Assembly: GCA_026713285.1 (NCBI GenBank)
Contig: JAPOOT010000089.1
Coordinates: forward strand, 1-21,176
Direction of reading: 5' to 3'
DNA from: Gemmatimonadota bacterium
Lineage (GTDB): Bacteria > JAAXHH01
Length of the DNA: 21,176 nucleotides
Of this stretch, positions 1 to 6,591 are shown in pieces. The notes beneath the pieces are model-generated. The model had not been told where the DNA came from. It saw only the letters and a list, made by a program, of their open reading frames with translations, and did no database searches. A program made the position numbers and the translations under genes. Within the stretch, counting starts at the first letter, position 1. Each line of letters opens with the position of its first letter.

Positions 1-424
1 CCCGCACGCCGGCCCCGCTGTACCGGTCCGCAATCCCCACCTCGACAAGCTTTACGCCGACGGAGCGGATCGCGTGATCGTAGAAGTTTCGCTGGCTGCG
101 GGACATGATGACTTCGTTCTTCATGCCTGCGGTGTCCGGCAGCCGGTTCATCTTGCCGGGATCCGGTCCGGTGACGCATGCCGCCGTGCCTAGAAGGAGA
201 CCCGCGGCCGCGCCGGACGTAACGTATCCTGCTTCGGCTCCGGTGATCTTCGCGATGATCCCGCTCGCCCGGGCCTGGAGTTCGGCGATGTCGACGCAGT
301 ACTGCGATGCCTCGCGCATGGCGTCCGCCACTTCGGGATCCATGATGCCGCCGCTGAGCCGAGTCGTGGGTCCCGATGCATTGATGATCGGACGTATGCC
401 GATCTGCTCGTAGATGTTGGGCAT
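1..424 (-). CDS. SelA-like PLP-dependent enzyme, 5' part only (runs off left edge)
   Basis: Reading the minus strand from ATG at 424 gives 141 uninterrupted codons to the window edge, starting MPNIYEQIGIRPIINASGP. The opening (IYEQIGIRPIINASG...TRLSGG), then an AELQARASGIIAKITGAEAG stretch and a TSGAAAGLLLG segment at about residues 69-79, are typical of the fold-type I PLP enzymes related to L-seryl-tRNA(Sec) selenium transferase. That family includes many non-selenium members, such as D-glucosaminate-6-phosphate ammonia-lyase-like proteins. The PLP-binding lysine and the C-terminal half lie outside the window, so substrate cannot be judged. The region before the start has only a weak AGGG ribosome site. 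It is transcribed away from ubiD. I am fairly sure of the family and do not claim selenocysteine synthesis. Confidence 0.8.
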   Translation of the reverse strand, partial: MPNIYEQIGIRPIINASGPTTRLSGGIMDPEVADAMREASQYCVDIAELQARASGIIAKITGAEAGYVTSGAAAGLLLGTAACVTGPDPGKMNRLPDTAGMKNEVIMSRSQRNFYDHAIRSVGVKLVEVGIADRYSGAGVR

Positions 425-757
425 GTATGACCCTGGCGTGAATCGAAGGCGGTGCCTAGAAAGCAGCACTAATCCTATTACATCGGACCCTGGTATGCAA
501 CCTGTTTTTTTCGCGTGGGCGGGTGGCGGTGGGGATGCCCGCCGGATCGCATTCCGCGCATGAAGCGGAAATACAGGTTTCGATCACACGGGGAAGGGCA
601 CTCCTGCCGGCGCGGAACGGCGACCGGCCGGCTGCGTCGACCCACGAGTATTGAATTGACGCCGCGTTACGTTAAGGCTATTTTAGAACGTGGAAAAACC
701 GTCGCGAGAAAGCGATGAACGTCGTGTCAACCCGGAATCCAGGTAAGCAGTAGCCCA
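425..757. other. Intergenic region between the SelA-like gene and ubiD
   Basis: This 333-bp gap separates two divergent genes. I see a run of seven T near 504-511 without a preceding hairpin, and a good promoter for ubiD at 656-684. A 67-codon open frame at 515-718 is arginine-rich with no recognisable domain or ribosome site, and the predicted promoter lies inside it, so I do not call it a gene. A possible promoter for the SelA-like gene (TTGCAT, 17 bp, TAGGAT on the minus strand) is too weak to list. Confidence 0.5.
656..684 (+). promoter_or_regulatory. Predicted sigma70-type promoter for ubiD
   Basis: TTGACG at 656-661 and TATTTT at 679-684 are separated by exactly 17 bp. The start of transcription would be near 691, leaving a leader of about 67 nt before the ubiD ATG at 758. 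The -35 box matches 5 of 6 consensus bases and the -10 box 4 of 6. This is a pattern match only. Confidence 0.5.
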
Positions 758-2203
758 ATGGCCCACAAAGATTTACAATCGTTCGTCGACCTGCTCAGGG
801 ACGAAGGCGAGTTAAAGGAAGTCACCGTCGAAGTCGATCCCGATCTGGAGATCAGCGCCATCGCGGACCGCGTGGTCAAACGGAACGGTCCCGCGTTGTT
901 GTTCACCAACGTCAAGGGCCATGCAGGTATTCCCGTGCTGATCAATACCTTCGGGTCGAAGCGCCGCATGGAACTGGCCCTGGGCGCGGAAGACCTCGAC
1001 GACATCGCGGCCGAGATCGCCGAACTGATCAATCCCCGGATGCCAGCCTCGCTCGCGGGAAAGCTGCAGATGCTGCCCCGGCTCGCACGGTTGAAGGACA
1101 CCCAGACGCGGACCGTCCGCAACGGCCCCTGCCAGGAGGTAGTGGAGACGGACACGGCGTCCCTCGAAAGCCTTCCGGTCATCAAATGCTGGCCCGGCGA
1201 CGGCGGGAAGTACATCACCTTCCCCCAGGTCATTACGAAGCATCCCGAAAAGGAAACGCGCAACGTGGGCATGTACCGGCTGCAGGTCTTCGACGACAAG
1301 ACGCTGGGACTGCACTGGCAGCGTCACAAGGGCGGCGCCCACCACTACCACGTCGCGGAACAGGCTGGCAAGCGACTGGAAGTCGCCGTCGTCCTCGGTC
1401 CCGATCCTGAGACCATGTACGCCGCGACGGCGCCCCTGCCCGACGAGATCGACGAATACATGCTGGCCGGGTTTCTCCGCAGGCGGCCGGTGGAGCTTGT
1501 AAAATGCCGGACGGTGGACCTGGAGGTGCCGGCCAACGCCCAGATCGTGCTGGAAGGCTACGCCGAGCCCCGCGAACGGCGTGTCGAGGGTCCCTTCGGC
1601 GATCACCAGGGTTATTACTCGCTGACCGACGAATACCCGGTATTTCACCTTACGGCCATCACGCGAAGAAAAGAACCCATCTATCCCACGATCATCGTCG
1701 GGCCGCCTCCGCAGGAAGACGGTTGGCTCGGGAAGGCCACCGAACGCATTTTCCTGCCGCTCCTCAAGACCACGCTCCCGGAGATCGTGGACATCGACCT
1801 GCCCATCGAAGGCATTTTTCACAACCTGGCCATCGTATCTATCGACAAGCGCTATCCGGGCCATGCCCGGAAGGTCATGCATGCCCTCTGGGGCCTGGGC
1901 CAGATGATGTTCACCAAGGTGATTATCGTTGTGGACAAGGACGTGGACGTGCATAATATGAGGGAGGTCGCCTGGAGGGTCGGGGTATCCATCGATCCGA
2001 AACGGGATCTGTTGATTAGCGAGGGACCTTGCGACGTCCTGGATTTCGCCGCGCAGACCGCGGATGTGAGCGGCAAGCTGGGCATCGACGCCACCGAGAA
2101 ATGGCCGGACGAAGGGTTCGACAGGGGATGGCCGGAAATCCTGCGCATGCCCGAAGAGGTCGACCGGCGCATCGACGCGCTATGGCCGAAGCTGGATCTG
2201 TAA
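758..2203 (+). CDS. UbiD-family prenylated-FMN-dependent decarboxylase, candidate menaquinone-pathway enzyme
   Basis: The 481-residue length matches the classic UbiD family. Family members use prenylated FMN, made by a UbiX partner, to remove a carboxylate from aromatic or alpha,beta-unsaturated acids in the cytoplasm. The family's active-site signature is visible: Arg174 in GMYRLQ, and Glu277 and Asp282 in VEGPFGDHQGYYS, the latter pair matching the acid residues of UbiD and Fdc1. A C-terminal VVDKDVDVHN segment is also characteristic. The start at 758 has a poor ribosome site (CAGG about 18 nt upstream) but the family N-terminus begins there. A decayed mqnE 5' stub follows immediately, and a decayed ubiD 3' stub precedes intact mqnE at 6592. 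UbiD was therefore once the neighbour of mqnE, which supports a role in the decarboxylation step of the futalosine route (the MqnL role). It is shorter than the roughly 600-residue MqnL-type proteins as I recall them, so the exact substrate is inferred. Confidence 0.9.
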   Translation: MAHKDLQSFVDLLRDEGELKEVTVEVDPDLEISAIADRVVKRNGPALLFTNVKGHAGIPVLINTFGSKRRMELALGAEDLDDIAAEIAELINPRMPASLAGKLQMLPRLARLKDTQTRTVRNGPCQEVVETDTASLESLPVIKCWPGDGGKYITFPQVITKHPEKETRNVGMYRLQVFDDKTLGLHWQRHKGGAHHYHVAEQAGKRLEVAVVLGPDPETMYAATAPLPDEIDEYMLAGFLRRRPVELVKCRTVDLEVPANAQIVLEGYAEPRERRVEGPFGDHQGYYSLTDEYPVFHLTAITRRKEPIYPTIIVGPPPQEDGWLGKATERIFLPLLKTTLPEIVDIDLPIEGIFHNLAIVSIDKRYPGHARKVMHALWGLGQMMFTKVIIVVDKDVDVHNMREVAWRVGVSIDPKRDLLISEGPCDVLDFAAQTADVSGKLGIDATEKWPDEGFDRGWPEILRMPEEVDRRIDALWPKLDL

Positions 2204-2235
2204 CCTGGTCGAGCCTGAACCTTTGATTCACCGGG

Positions 2236-2353
2236 GGGCGTCAGTTCCAAGCCCTGGTCGCCGAAGCGGTACTGAATGACTTCCACGGGAAAATCGTGAC
2301 TGGCAAACGGTTTTCGTTCGAGACGAAACCGGGAGACCTGGCAAAATCTTGCC
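2236..2353 (+). pseudogene. Decayed 5' stub of a second mqnE
   Basis: From 2245 the reading FQALVAEAVLNDFHGKIVTG matches the N-terminus of the intact MqnE at 6592 (FEALIAEAGLEDIHGKVVAG). About 15 of 26 residues are identical through the following KRFS segment, with no gaps. The ribosome site AGGAGGCG of the intact gene corresponds here to GGGGGGCG, and the TTG start to CAG, so it cannot be translated in the same way. After about 2322 similarity breaks, then an ACCTGGC-AAATCT patch near 2336-2350 resembles the intact gene further along, suggesting an internal deletion. It lies 30-40 bp after the ubiD stop, the same kind of spacing seen between the ubiD stub and intact mqnE. Confidence 0.75.
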
Positions 2354-2376
2354 GGACAGTTCGAATCCGATATATT
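2349..2376 (+). promoter_or_regulatory. Predicted sigma70-type promoter for the YciI-like gene
   Basis: TTGCCG at 2349-2354, a 16-bp spacer and TATATT at 2371-2376 lie in a locally AT-rich stretch that continues to about 2410. Transcription would start near 2383 and give a leader of about 100 nt before the ATG at 2487. The promoter begins inside the end of the mqnE stub, so the cargo genes may have gained their promoter from this decayed junction. Confidence 0.4.
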
Positions 2377-2486
2377 ACATTTTAAAATTCACGCTTCACA
2401 TTCCTAACTCATTCCCTGCCGGCTGCTCTCGCGTGCATGTGCTGGTGTGTATCCGTGTGTATTATGGCAGGAAAGGGAGGTCGGCC

Positions 2487-2786
2487 ATGTATTTCGTAGT
2501 CGTTGCAACGCACAAGGAAGAAATGAGGCAGGAAAGGGCTCGTTTGCAGGATGCCTTCGCCGCCTACATTCACGATCTTACCCACCATCCTGATGTGACC
2601 GTACATCACGGAGGACAGACGCTCAGCGAGCGTGACAAGACCGTTACCGGCTTTGTCCTCGTGCTTGAAGCGCCCTCGATCGAAGTGGCACAGGAGTTCG
2701 TCGACGGCAGTCCCTATGCCCGGGCGGGCACCTTCGCCGAGTCTCATGTCTGCCCGTGGAACTGGCTGACGGGACGTCCTGGCTGA
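2487..2786 (+). CDS. YciI-like small protein
   Basis: This 99-residue protein starts MYFVVVATHKEEMRQERARL. It carries the YciI-like pattern of a beta strand, a helix, a middle GFVLVLEAPSIEVAQEFVDG segment and then SPYARAGTFAESHVCPWNW. The second half closely resembles YciI, in which a DPY.AGV-type motif is followed by a VxPF/W strand. YciI-like domains have a dimeric ferredoxin-like fold, and their biochemical role is mostly unknown. I place the start at 2487 because GGGAGG at 2475-2480 is 6 nt upstream; the same frame is open further upstream but that part is low-complexity leader. It is the first gene of the four-gene cargo between the two ubiD/mqnE junctions. A GTC/GAC-based imperfect hairpin at about 2839-2860 follows, without a T run. 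Confidence 0.65.
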   Translation: MYFVVVATHKEEMRQERARLQDAFAAYIHDLTHHPDVTVHHGGQTLSERDKTVTGFVLVLEAPSIEVAQEFVDGSPYARAGTFAESHVCPWNWLTGRPG

Positions 2787-2886
2787 GTGTATTGCCGGAC
2801 CGCCTACCCTGTCGGATCAACGAGGGATTCCGCGCATCTCAGGTCATAGGGACCTCAGCTGTGCGTAGACTAGCTGGGGGAGTCTT

Positions 2887-4626
2887 GTGAGCAGGCGCGA
2901 TGAGCAAAACACTCCTGATGTTCAATACGAACCCGATGAAAATCCTCCGGTGCCGGTGTCTCTGGGCAGCGGCCTGCAGCTCGTAGTTCTCGGCATAACA
3001 AGTATCATCTTTATCCCCATGATCGTAATCCGGGTCAGTGGCGGAACCGATGCGTACCTGTCCTGGGCCGTATTCGGCGCGGTCGCCGTCAGTGGAATCT
3101 GCACGGCCCTGCAGGCGGTCAGGCTGAGCCGGATCGGAGCGGGATACCTGCTTTTCATGGGTCCCGCCGGCGCCTATATCGGGGTCTGCGTCAGTGCCCT
3201 CGACCAGGGTGGTCCAGCGCTGCTCGCTACCCTGGTTGTCGCATCGTCGCTGATCCCAATCGTGATTTCGATGCGGCTTGCTCTGTTCCGGCGGCTTCTG
3301 ACCCCGACTATCGTCGGTACCGTAAACATGCTGATACCAGCGACCGTGCTGCCGGTCGTATTCAGTCGCCTGGCCGACGCGCCGCACGACGCGGCGTTCA
3401 GTGCGCCGCTTACAGCGATTGCCACGGGTCTGGTCATCGGGGGCATCTCACTGAAGGCGGGGCCGACGCTGCGTTTGTGGGCTCCGCTCATTGGGGTGAT
3501 AGCGGGTTCGGTTCTTGGCGGAACGTTGGGGCTCTATGACTTCGACCTGGTTGCCCGGGCTCCGTGGATCGGTTTGCCGCTGGGTAACTGGCCGGGTATC
3601 GGGCTCGACCTCGGTCCGGCCTTCGTGGAACTCCTGCCTGCCTTCGCTTTCGTGGCCCTCATCGGCGCCATCCAGACCATAACCGGCGCGGTCGCCATCC
3701 AGCGCGTGTCCTGGCGCCGGCCGCGGGCCGTGGACTACCGGGCGGTGGAGGGCGCGGTGACGGCGGACGGCATCGGCAAGTTGATATCGGGCCTCGCAGG
3801 GATTGTACCGACGCAGACCATCGGAGTCAGCGTTCCGACGGTAGAGCTTACGGGGGTCGCGGCCCGTCGCGTGGGGATCTTCGCCGCCGGCGCGCTGATC
3901 CTGCTGGCTTTCCTGCCCAAGGCAATTGCCATGATACTGGCGATACCCAGTGCGGTCGTCGTTGCCTATCTGACCGTCGTGCTGGCGCTGACCTTCGTCC
4001 GTGGGATGTCGGAGGTGGTGCAGGGCGGGATCGATCATCGCAAGGCGCTGATCACAGGCGTCGCTTTCTGGGTCGGCGTCGGCTGCCAGAACGATCTCCT
4101 GTTCCCGGAGATGCTGGAGGAATTGGGCGGCGGCCTGCTGAGGAACGGCATAACGGCCGGGGGCATCATGGCGATCCTGATGACCCTGTTTCTGGAAGCT
4201 ACGGCGGCGCGCCGCAGCCGGATCGAAGTGGAGCTCGATATGTCCGTTCTGCCGAAGATCAGGGCCTTCCTTCATACCTTCGCGTCCCGGAACGGCTGGG
4301 GAGAGCAGATGGTCGGCCGTCTGGACGCCGCCAGCGAGGAGACGTTGCTGACGCTGGTCGAGCAGGACGAGGGTCGCGATAAACGCGAACGACGGCGTCT
4401 TCTGCTGAAGGCCCACAGGGAAAGCGGCGGCGCGGTCCTCGAGTTCATCGCCGCTGTGGGCGAGGAGAACGTACAGGATCGGATAGGTCTGCTGGCGGAT
4501 CGGCCCGATGACGTGCTGATGGAGCGGGAAGTATCGCTGCGGCTGCTGCAGCACATCGCTTCCTCTGTTCGCCACCAGCAGTTCCACGATACGGATATCG
4601 TGACCGTCCACGTTAAAACTCCCTAG
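2887..4626 (+). CDS. NCS2/NAT-type membrane permease fused to a C-terminal HATPase-like domain
   Basis: This 579-residue protein has two parts. Residues about 25-440 are a multi-helix transporter of the nucleobase-ascorbate (NCS2) type, with the MGPAGAYIGV segment (91-100) and a conserved VPTQTIGVSVPTVELTGVAA region at 307-326. In purine and uracil permeases that region carries a QN/EN-x-G signature; here those residues are Ser-Val, so a normal nucleobase substrate is doubtful. Residues about 447-577 resemble the GHKL ATPase fold of anti-sigma-factor kinases such as RsbW: an SVLPKIRAFLHTFA helix, AASEETLLTLVEQ at the N-box position, and EREVSLRLLQHIASSVRH near the end. The N-box asparagine is missing. 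The GTG start at 2887 has GGGGGAG at 2876-2882. The protein should sit in the inner membrane with the extra domain probably cytoplasmic. The link between transport and signalling is inferred. Confidence 0.7.
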   Translation: MSRRDEQNTPDVQYEPDENPPVPVSLGSGLQLVVLGITSIIFIPMIVIRVSGGTDAYLSWAVFGAVAVSGICTALQAVRLSRIGAGYLLFMGPAGAYIGVCVSALDQGGPALLATLVVASSLIPIVISMRLALFRRLLTPTIVGTVNMLIPATVLPVVFSRLADAPHDAAFSAPLTAIATGLVIGGISLKAGPTLRLWAPLIGVIAGSVLGGTLGLYDFDLVARAPWIGLPLGNWPGIGLDLGPAFVELLPAFAFVALIGAIQTITGAVAIQRVSWRRPRAVDYRAVEGAVTADGIGKLISGLAGIVPTQTIGVSVPTVELTGVAARRVGIFAAGALILLAFLPKAIAMILAIPSAVVVAYLTVVLALTFVRGMSEVVQGGIDHRKALITGVAFWVGVGCQNDLLFPEMLEELGGGLLRNGITAGGIMAILMTLFLEATAARRSRIEVELDMSVLPKIRAFLHTFASRNGWGEQMVGRLDAASEETLLTLVEQDEGRDKRERRRLLLKAHRESGGAVLEFIAAVGEENVQDRIGLLADRPDDVLMEREVSLRLLQHIASSVRHQQFHDTDIVTVHVKTP

Positions 4627-4631
4627 ACGGC

Positions 4632-4653
4632 CCGAAGGAGCCGTTGATCCTTC
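4632..4653 (+). other. Perfect 7-bp inverted repeat after the permease gene
   Basis: CGAAGGA and TCCTTCG flank an 8-nt loop just after the permease stop codon. There is no T run after it, so it is not a textbook intrinsic terminator. Its left arm contains GGAG-like sequence but lies too far (about 14 nt) from the ATG at 4655 to be a normal ribosome site. Position and symmetry suggest mRNA processing or attenuation between the two genes, or a protein-binding site. Confidence 0.35.
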
Positions 4654-4654
4654 G

Positions 4655-5467
4655 ATGGGGCCGCAGCGGACAGAAATGCCCATCCGCTCCGGTAAAGTCC
4701 CAACAGAAACCGGAAGCGCACACCATGAGACACGAAGGATGAAACTTGAATCAACCGGCGATGCGGTGGGCGCCTGCGTTCCGGGCGGAGCCCCTGAACC
4801 CGTCACTCAGTTGATGCATGAAGAAGCGTTCAAGCGGGCATGGTCCAACCGGGACAACACCCGAATCGAACTGCCCCCTGTCGACATCAACAGGACGCTC
4901 GCCCGGTTTTACCGCATGGACAAACCGCTCAGGTTTACCCGGACCATGCTATGGGACATGGAGGTGAGAAAGGCCTTCCGGCCCGATCTCTATATCCCAT
5001 CTGTTGTATCAGAGGGCAGCGCTCGCTACTGGCGCCAGCAGGCATCGGGCGACGAAGCCGAATCTTTCGTGCGATGCTCGCGGCAGCGCCTCTGGCTCAA
5101 GCCTTCGGAGCGCGGACTGGTCCTCGAGCGGGTCCTCCTTAACCCTGCGCGGCAGCGCGCCACTTTCATCGGGGCGGCGGAACTCCAGGACCGGGACGGG
5201 AAACTGCTCAGAGCAGGTGATGGACAGCCCCTCTTTCACGTTGAGCATTCGGTCGAAGGCAGTGAATTGCGGCCTCTGAACCTGTGGCGCATCGTTTTCC
5301 TCACGGACGGACCCCGGCAGAAACTGATCGAACGGTTTAAGCCGGCGAAGGACGTGTGGCTGCGCGAGTTTGTCGAAATCTACATCCGGCGGGATTTGAG
5401 GATCGAGCTGACCCGGAGGAAGCCCGGAAGATCACCCACCGAGAAACCTGCCGGAGAGCCGCTCTGA
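4655..5467 (+). CDS. Protein of unknown function, co-directional with VOC dioxygenase-like gene
   Basis: I do not recognise this family. The 270-residue frame is well composed (codon use like its neighbours) and its TGA stop overlaps the ATG of the next gene (TGATG at 5465-5469), which suggests translational coupling. No signal peptide or membrane helix is evident. The body from about residue 54 is rich in Arg, Trp and aromatic residues, with a FYRMDKPLRFTRTMLWDMEV stretch and a WLREFVEIYIRRDLRIELTR tail before a Pro/Lys-rich end. The start is uncertain: ATG 4655 has no close ribosome site, ATG 4739 has GAAGG immediately before it, and ATG 4814 begins the better-conserved-looking part. Coupling to an extradiol-dioxygenase-like gene hints at a shared pathway, but no function is assigned. 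Confidence 0.6.
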   Translation: MGPQRTEMPIRSGKVPTETGSAHHETRRMKLESTGDAVGACVPGGAPEPVTQLMHEEAFKRAWSNRDNTRIELPPVDINRTLARFYRMDKPLRFTRTMLWDMEVRKAFRPDLYIPSVVSEGSARYWRQQASGDEAESFVRCSRQRLWLKPSERGLVLERVLLNPARQRATFIGAAELQDRDGKLLRAGDGQPLFHVEHSVEGSELRPLNLWRIVFLTDGPRQKLIERFKPAKDVWLREFVEIYIRRDLRIELTRRKPGRSPTEKPAGEPL

Positions 5468-6381
5468 TGAAGATCCTGGACATTCACCACGTGGGGTTGC
5501 TGTCACCTGAGGCCGCGGCCCATGCCAGGTTCTACCTCGAGGTCTGGGGACTCCAACCGGCCGGAGAAGACCGGCACGCGCGGTATCTTCGCGGAGCGTC
5601 GACCGGGCACCACATAGTCAGCCTGCATCCAGCGTCGCGGCGTGGGCTGCACCACCTTGCCTTCAACGTTGCCGGGCGGGAGGCCGTCGACGAGGCGGCA
5701 ATCGAACTCGAACGCCGGGGAATTACCATCGTGGCGCATCCGGACTACCTGGACGAACAAGGCGCCGGGTACGGACTGCGGTTTCTGGACCCGGAAAAAC
5801 GCTGCATCGAGCTATCGGCCGGCGTGACCGGGAGCTCGAAAGGCCGGCCTGACGGCAACGGCGGTCCCCGCCGGCTGTGCCATGTAGGTCTGAATACTCC
5901 TTGGTTCGAACAGATCGTGGAGTTCTACACCGGTATTCTCGGTTTTCGGATCTCGGACAGGATCGAGGACCAGTTGGCCTTCCTGCGATGCGACCGGAGG
6001 CATCACGTAATCGTCTTCAACCGCGCAGATCACCCATCCGTCAACCACGTTGCGTACGAGATTGCGAACGTGGACGACGTGATGAAGGCGGTCTCAAACC
6101 TGCGTGCCCGAGGCCATGAACCCGACTGGGGACCGGGGCGTCACGGCCCGGGCAACAACATCTTCTGCTACTACAGGGATCCGGCTGGATATGTGAACGA
6201 ATTCTCCAGCGAATTAGCGTACATCGAAGACGAAGCTATACACAAACCCGCGGTGTGGAGACGGGCGCCGGAAACCCTTGACTTCTGGGGTACGGCAGGG
6301 ACGCCCGGCGCCGACGTTCGGAACGCTATGGCCGGCGACCCTGATCCTGGCTGGACTTCGAAGGGAATCATCGAAATTTAA
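5467..6381 (+). CDS. Two-domain VOC protein, type I extradiol (catechol-2,3) dioxygenase-like
   Basis: This 304-residue protein has two vicinal-oxygen-chelate domains, at about 1-118 and 135-255, the layout of type I extradiol ring-cleavage dioxygenases. The 2-His-1-carboxylate iron site is present in the second domain: His139 in LCHVGLN, His194 in VNHVAYE and Glu245 in GYVNEFSSE. The GNNIFCYYRDPAG motif is also typical. The N-terminal domain begins MKILDIHHVGLLSP and ends LDPEKRCIELS. Expected chemistry is Fe(II)- and O2-dependent meta-cleavage of a catechol, although VOC relatives can do other reactions. The start at 5467 overlaps the previous stop codon; upstream in-frame codons belong to that gene in another frame. 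A C-terminal tail of about 50 residues (KPAVWRRAPETLDFWG...) is common in this subgroup. The substrate is unknown. Confidence 0.85.
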   Translation: MKILDIHHVGLLSPEAAAHARFYLEVWGLQPAGEDRHARYLRGASTGHHIVSLHPASRRGLHHLAFNVAGREAVDEAAIELERRGITIVAHPDYLDEQGAGYGLRFLDPEKRCIELSAGVTGSSKGRPDGNGGPRRLCHVGLNTPWFEQIVEFYTGILGFRISDRIEDQLAFLRCDRRHHVIVFNRADHPSVNHVAYEIANVDDVMKAVSNLRARGHEPDWGPGRHGPGNNIFCYYRDPAGYVNEFSSELAYIEDEAIHKPAVWRRAPETLDFWGTAGTPGADVRNAMAGDPDPGWTSKGIIEI

Positions 6382-6455
6382 ACGGGGGATGGCCGCAGTG
6401 CCGCGCGGGATCGGGTGTGAAATGCCAATCGCGCCCTTGAAGGACGTTAGGTCAC

Positions 6456-6572
6456 ATGATGATCACTGTGGTAATTCTTGTTGTGGACAAGGACGTGGAC
6501 TTGCATTATATGAAGTACACGCCCGGCTGGCCGGTGTTTTTGGTGGACACCCTCTGGCCGGAACCGGACTGA
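6456..6572 (+). pseudogene. Decayed 3' stub of a second ubiD
   Basis: The 38-codon frame begins MMITVVILVVDKDVDLHYMK. It aligns codon for codon with MMFTKVIIVVDKDVDVHNMR of the intact UbiD, with 14 of the first 19 residues identical. At DNA level 6480-6500 is identical to 1928-1948. The frame then jumps to GWPVFLVDTLWPEPD and a TGA stop, matching the extreme end of UbiD (GWPEIL...VDRRIDALWPKLDL). About 90 internal codons and all sequence upstream of the first methionine are missing. The stop is 20 bp before the TTG start of intact mqnE. It is almost certainly a relic, although a 38-residue peptide could still be made. Confidence 0.8.
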
Positions 6573-6591
6573 TTGTTTTCAGGAGGCGGAT

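Noticed and set aside
515..718. 67-codon plus-strand open frame before ubiD
   Set aside because: Arginine-rich, no ribosome site or domain, and the best ubiD promoter lies within it.
812..1954. 380-codon minus-strand frame across ubiD
   Set aside because: Antisense shadow of a clear UbiD protein; its His/Val/Gly/Arg-heavy composition has no domain.
2349..2486. Extended N-terminus of the YciI-like protein from 2349
   Set aside because: The extra 46 residues are unlike the family and include the predicted promoter; GGGAGG supports the start at 2487.
2839..2862. Intrinsic terminator after the YciI-like gene
   Set aside because: AGGTC/GACCT arms are short and interrupted, and no T run follows.
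3448..4806. 452-codon minus-strand frame across the permease gene
   Set aside because: Shadow of the membrane protein; composition is typical of antisense GC-rich codons.
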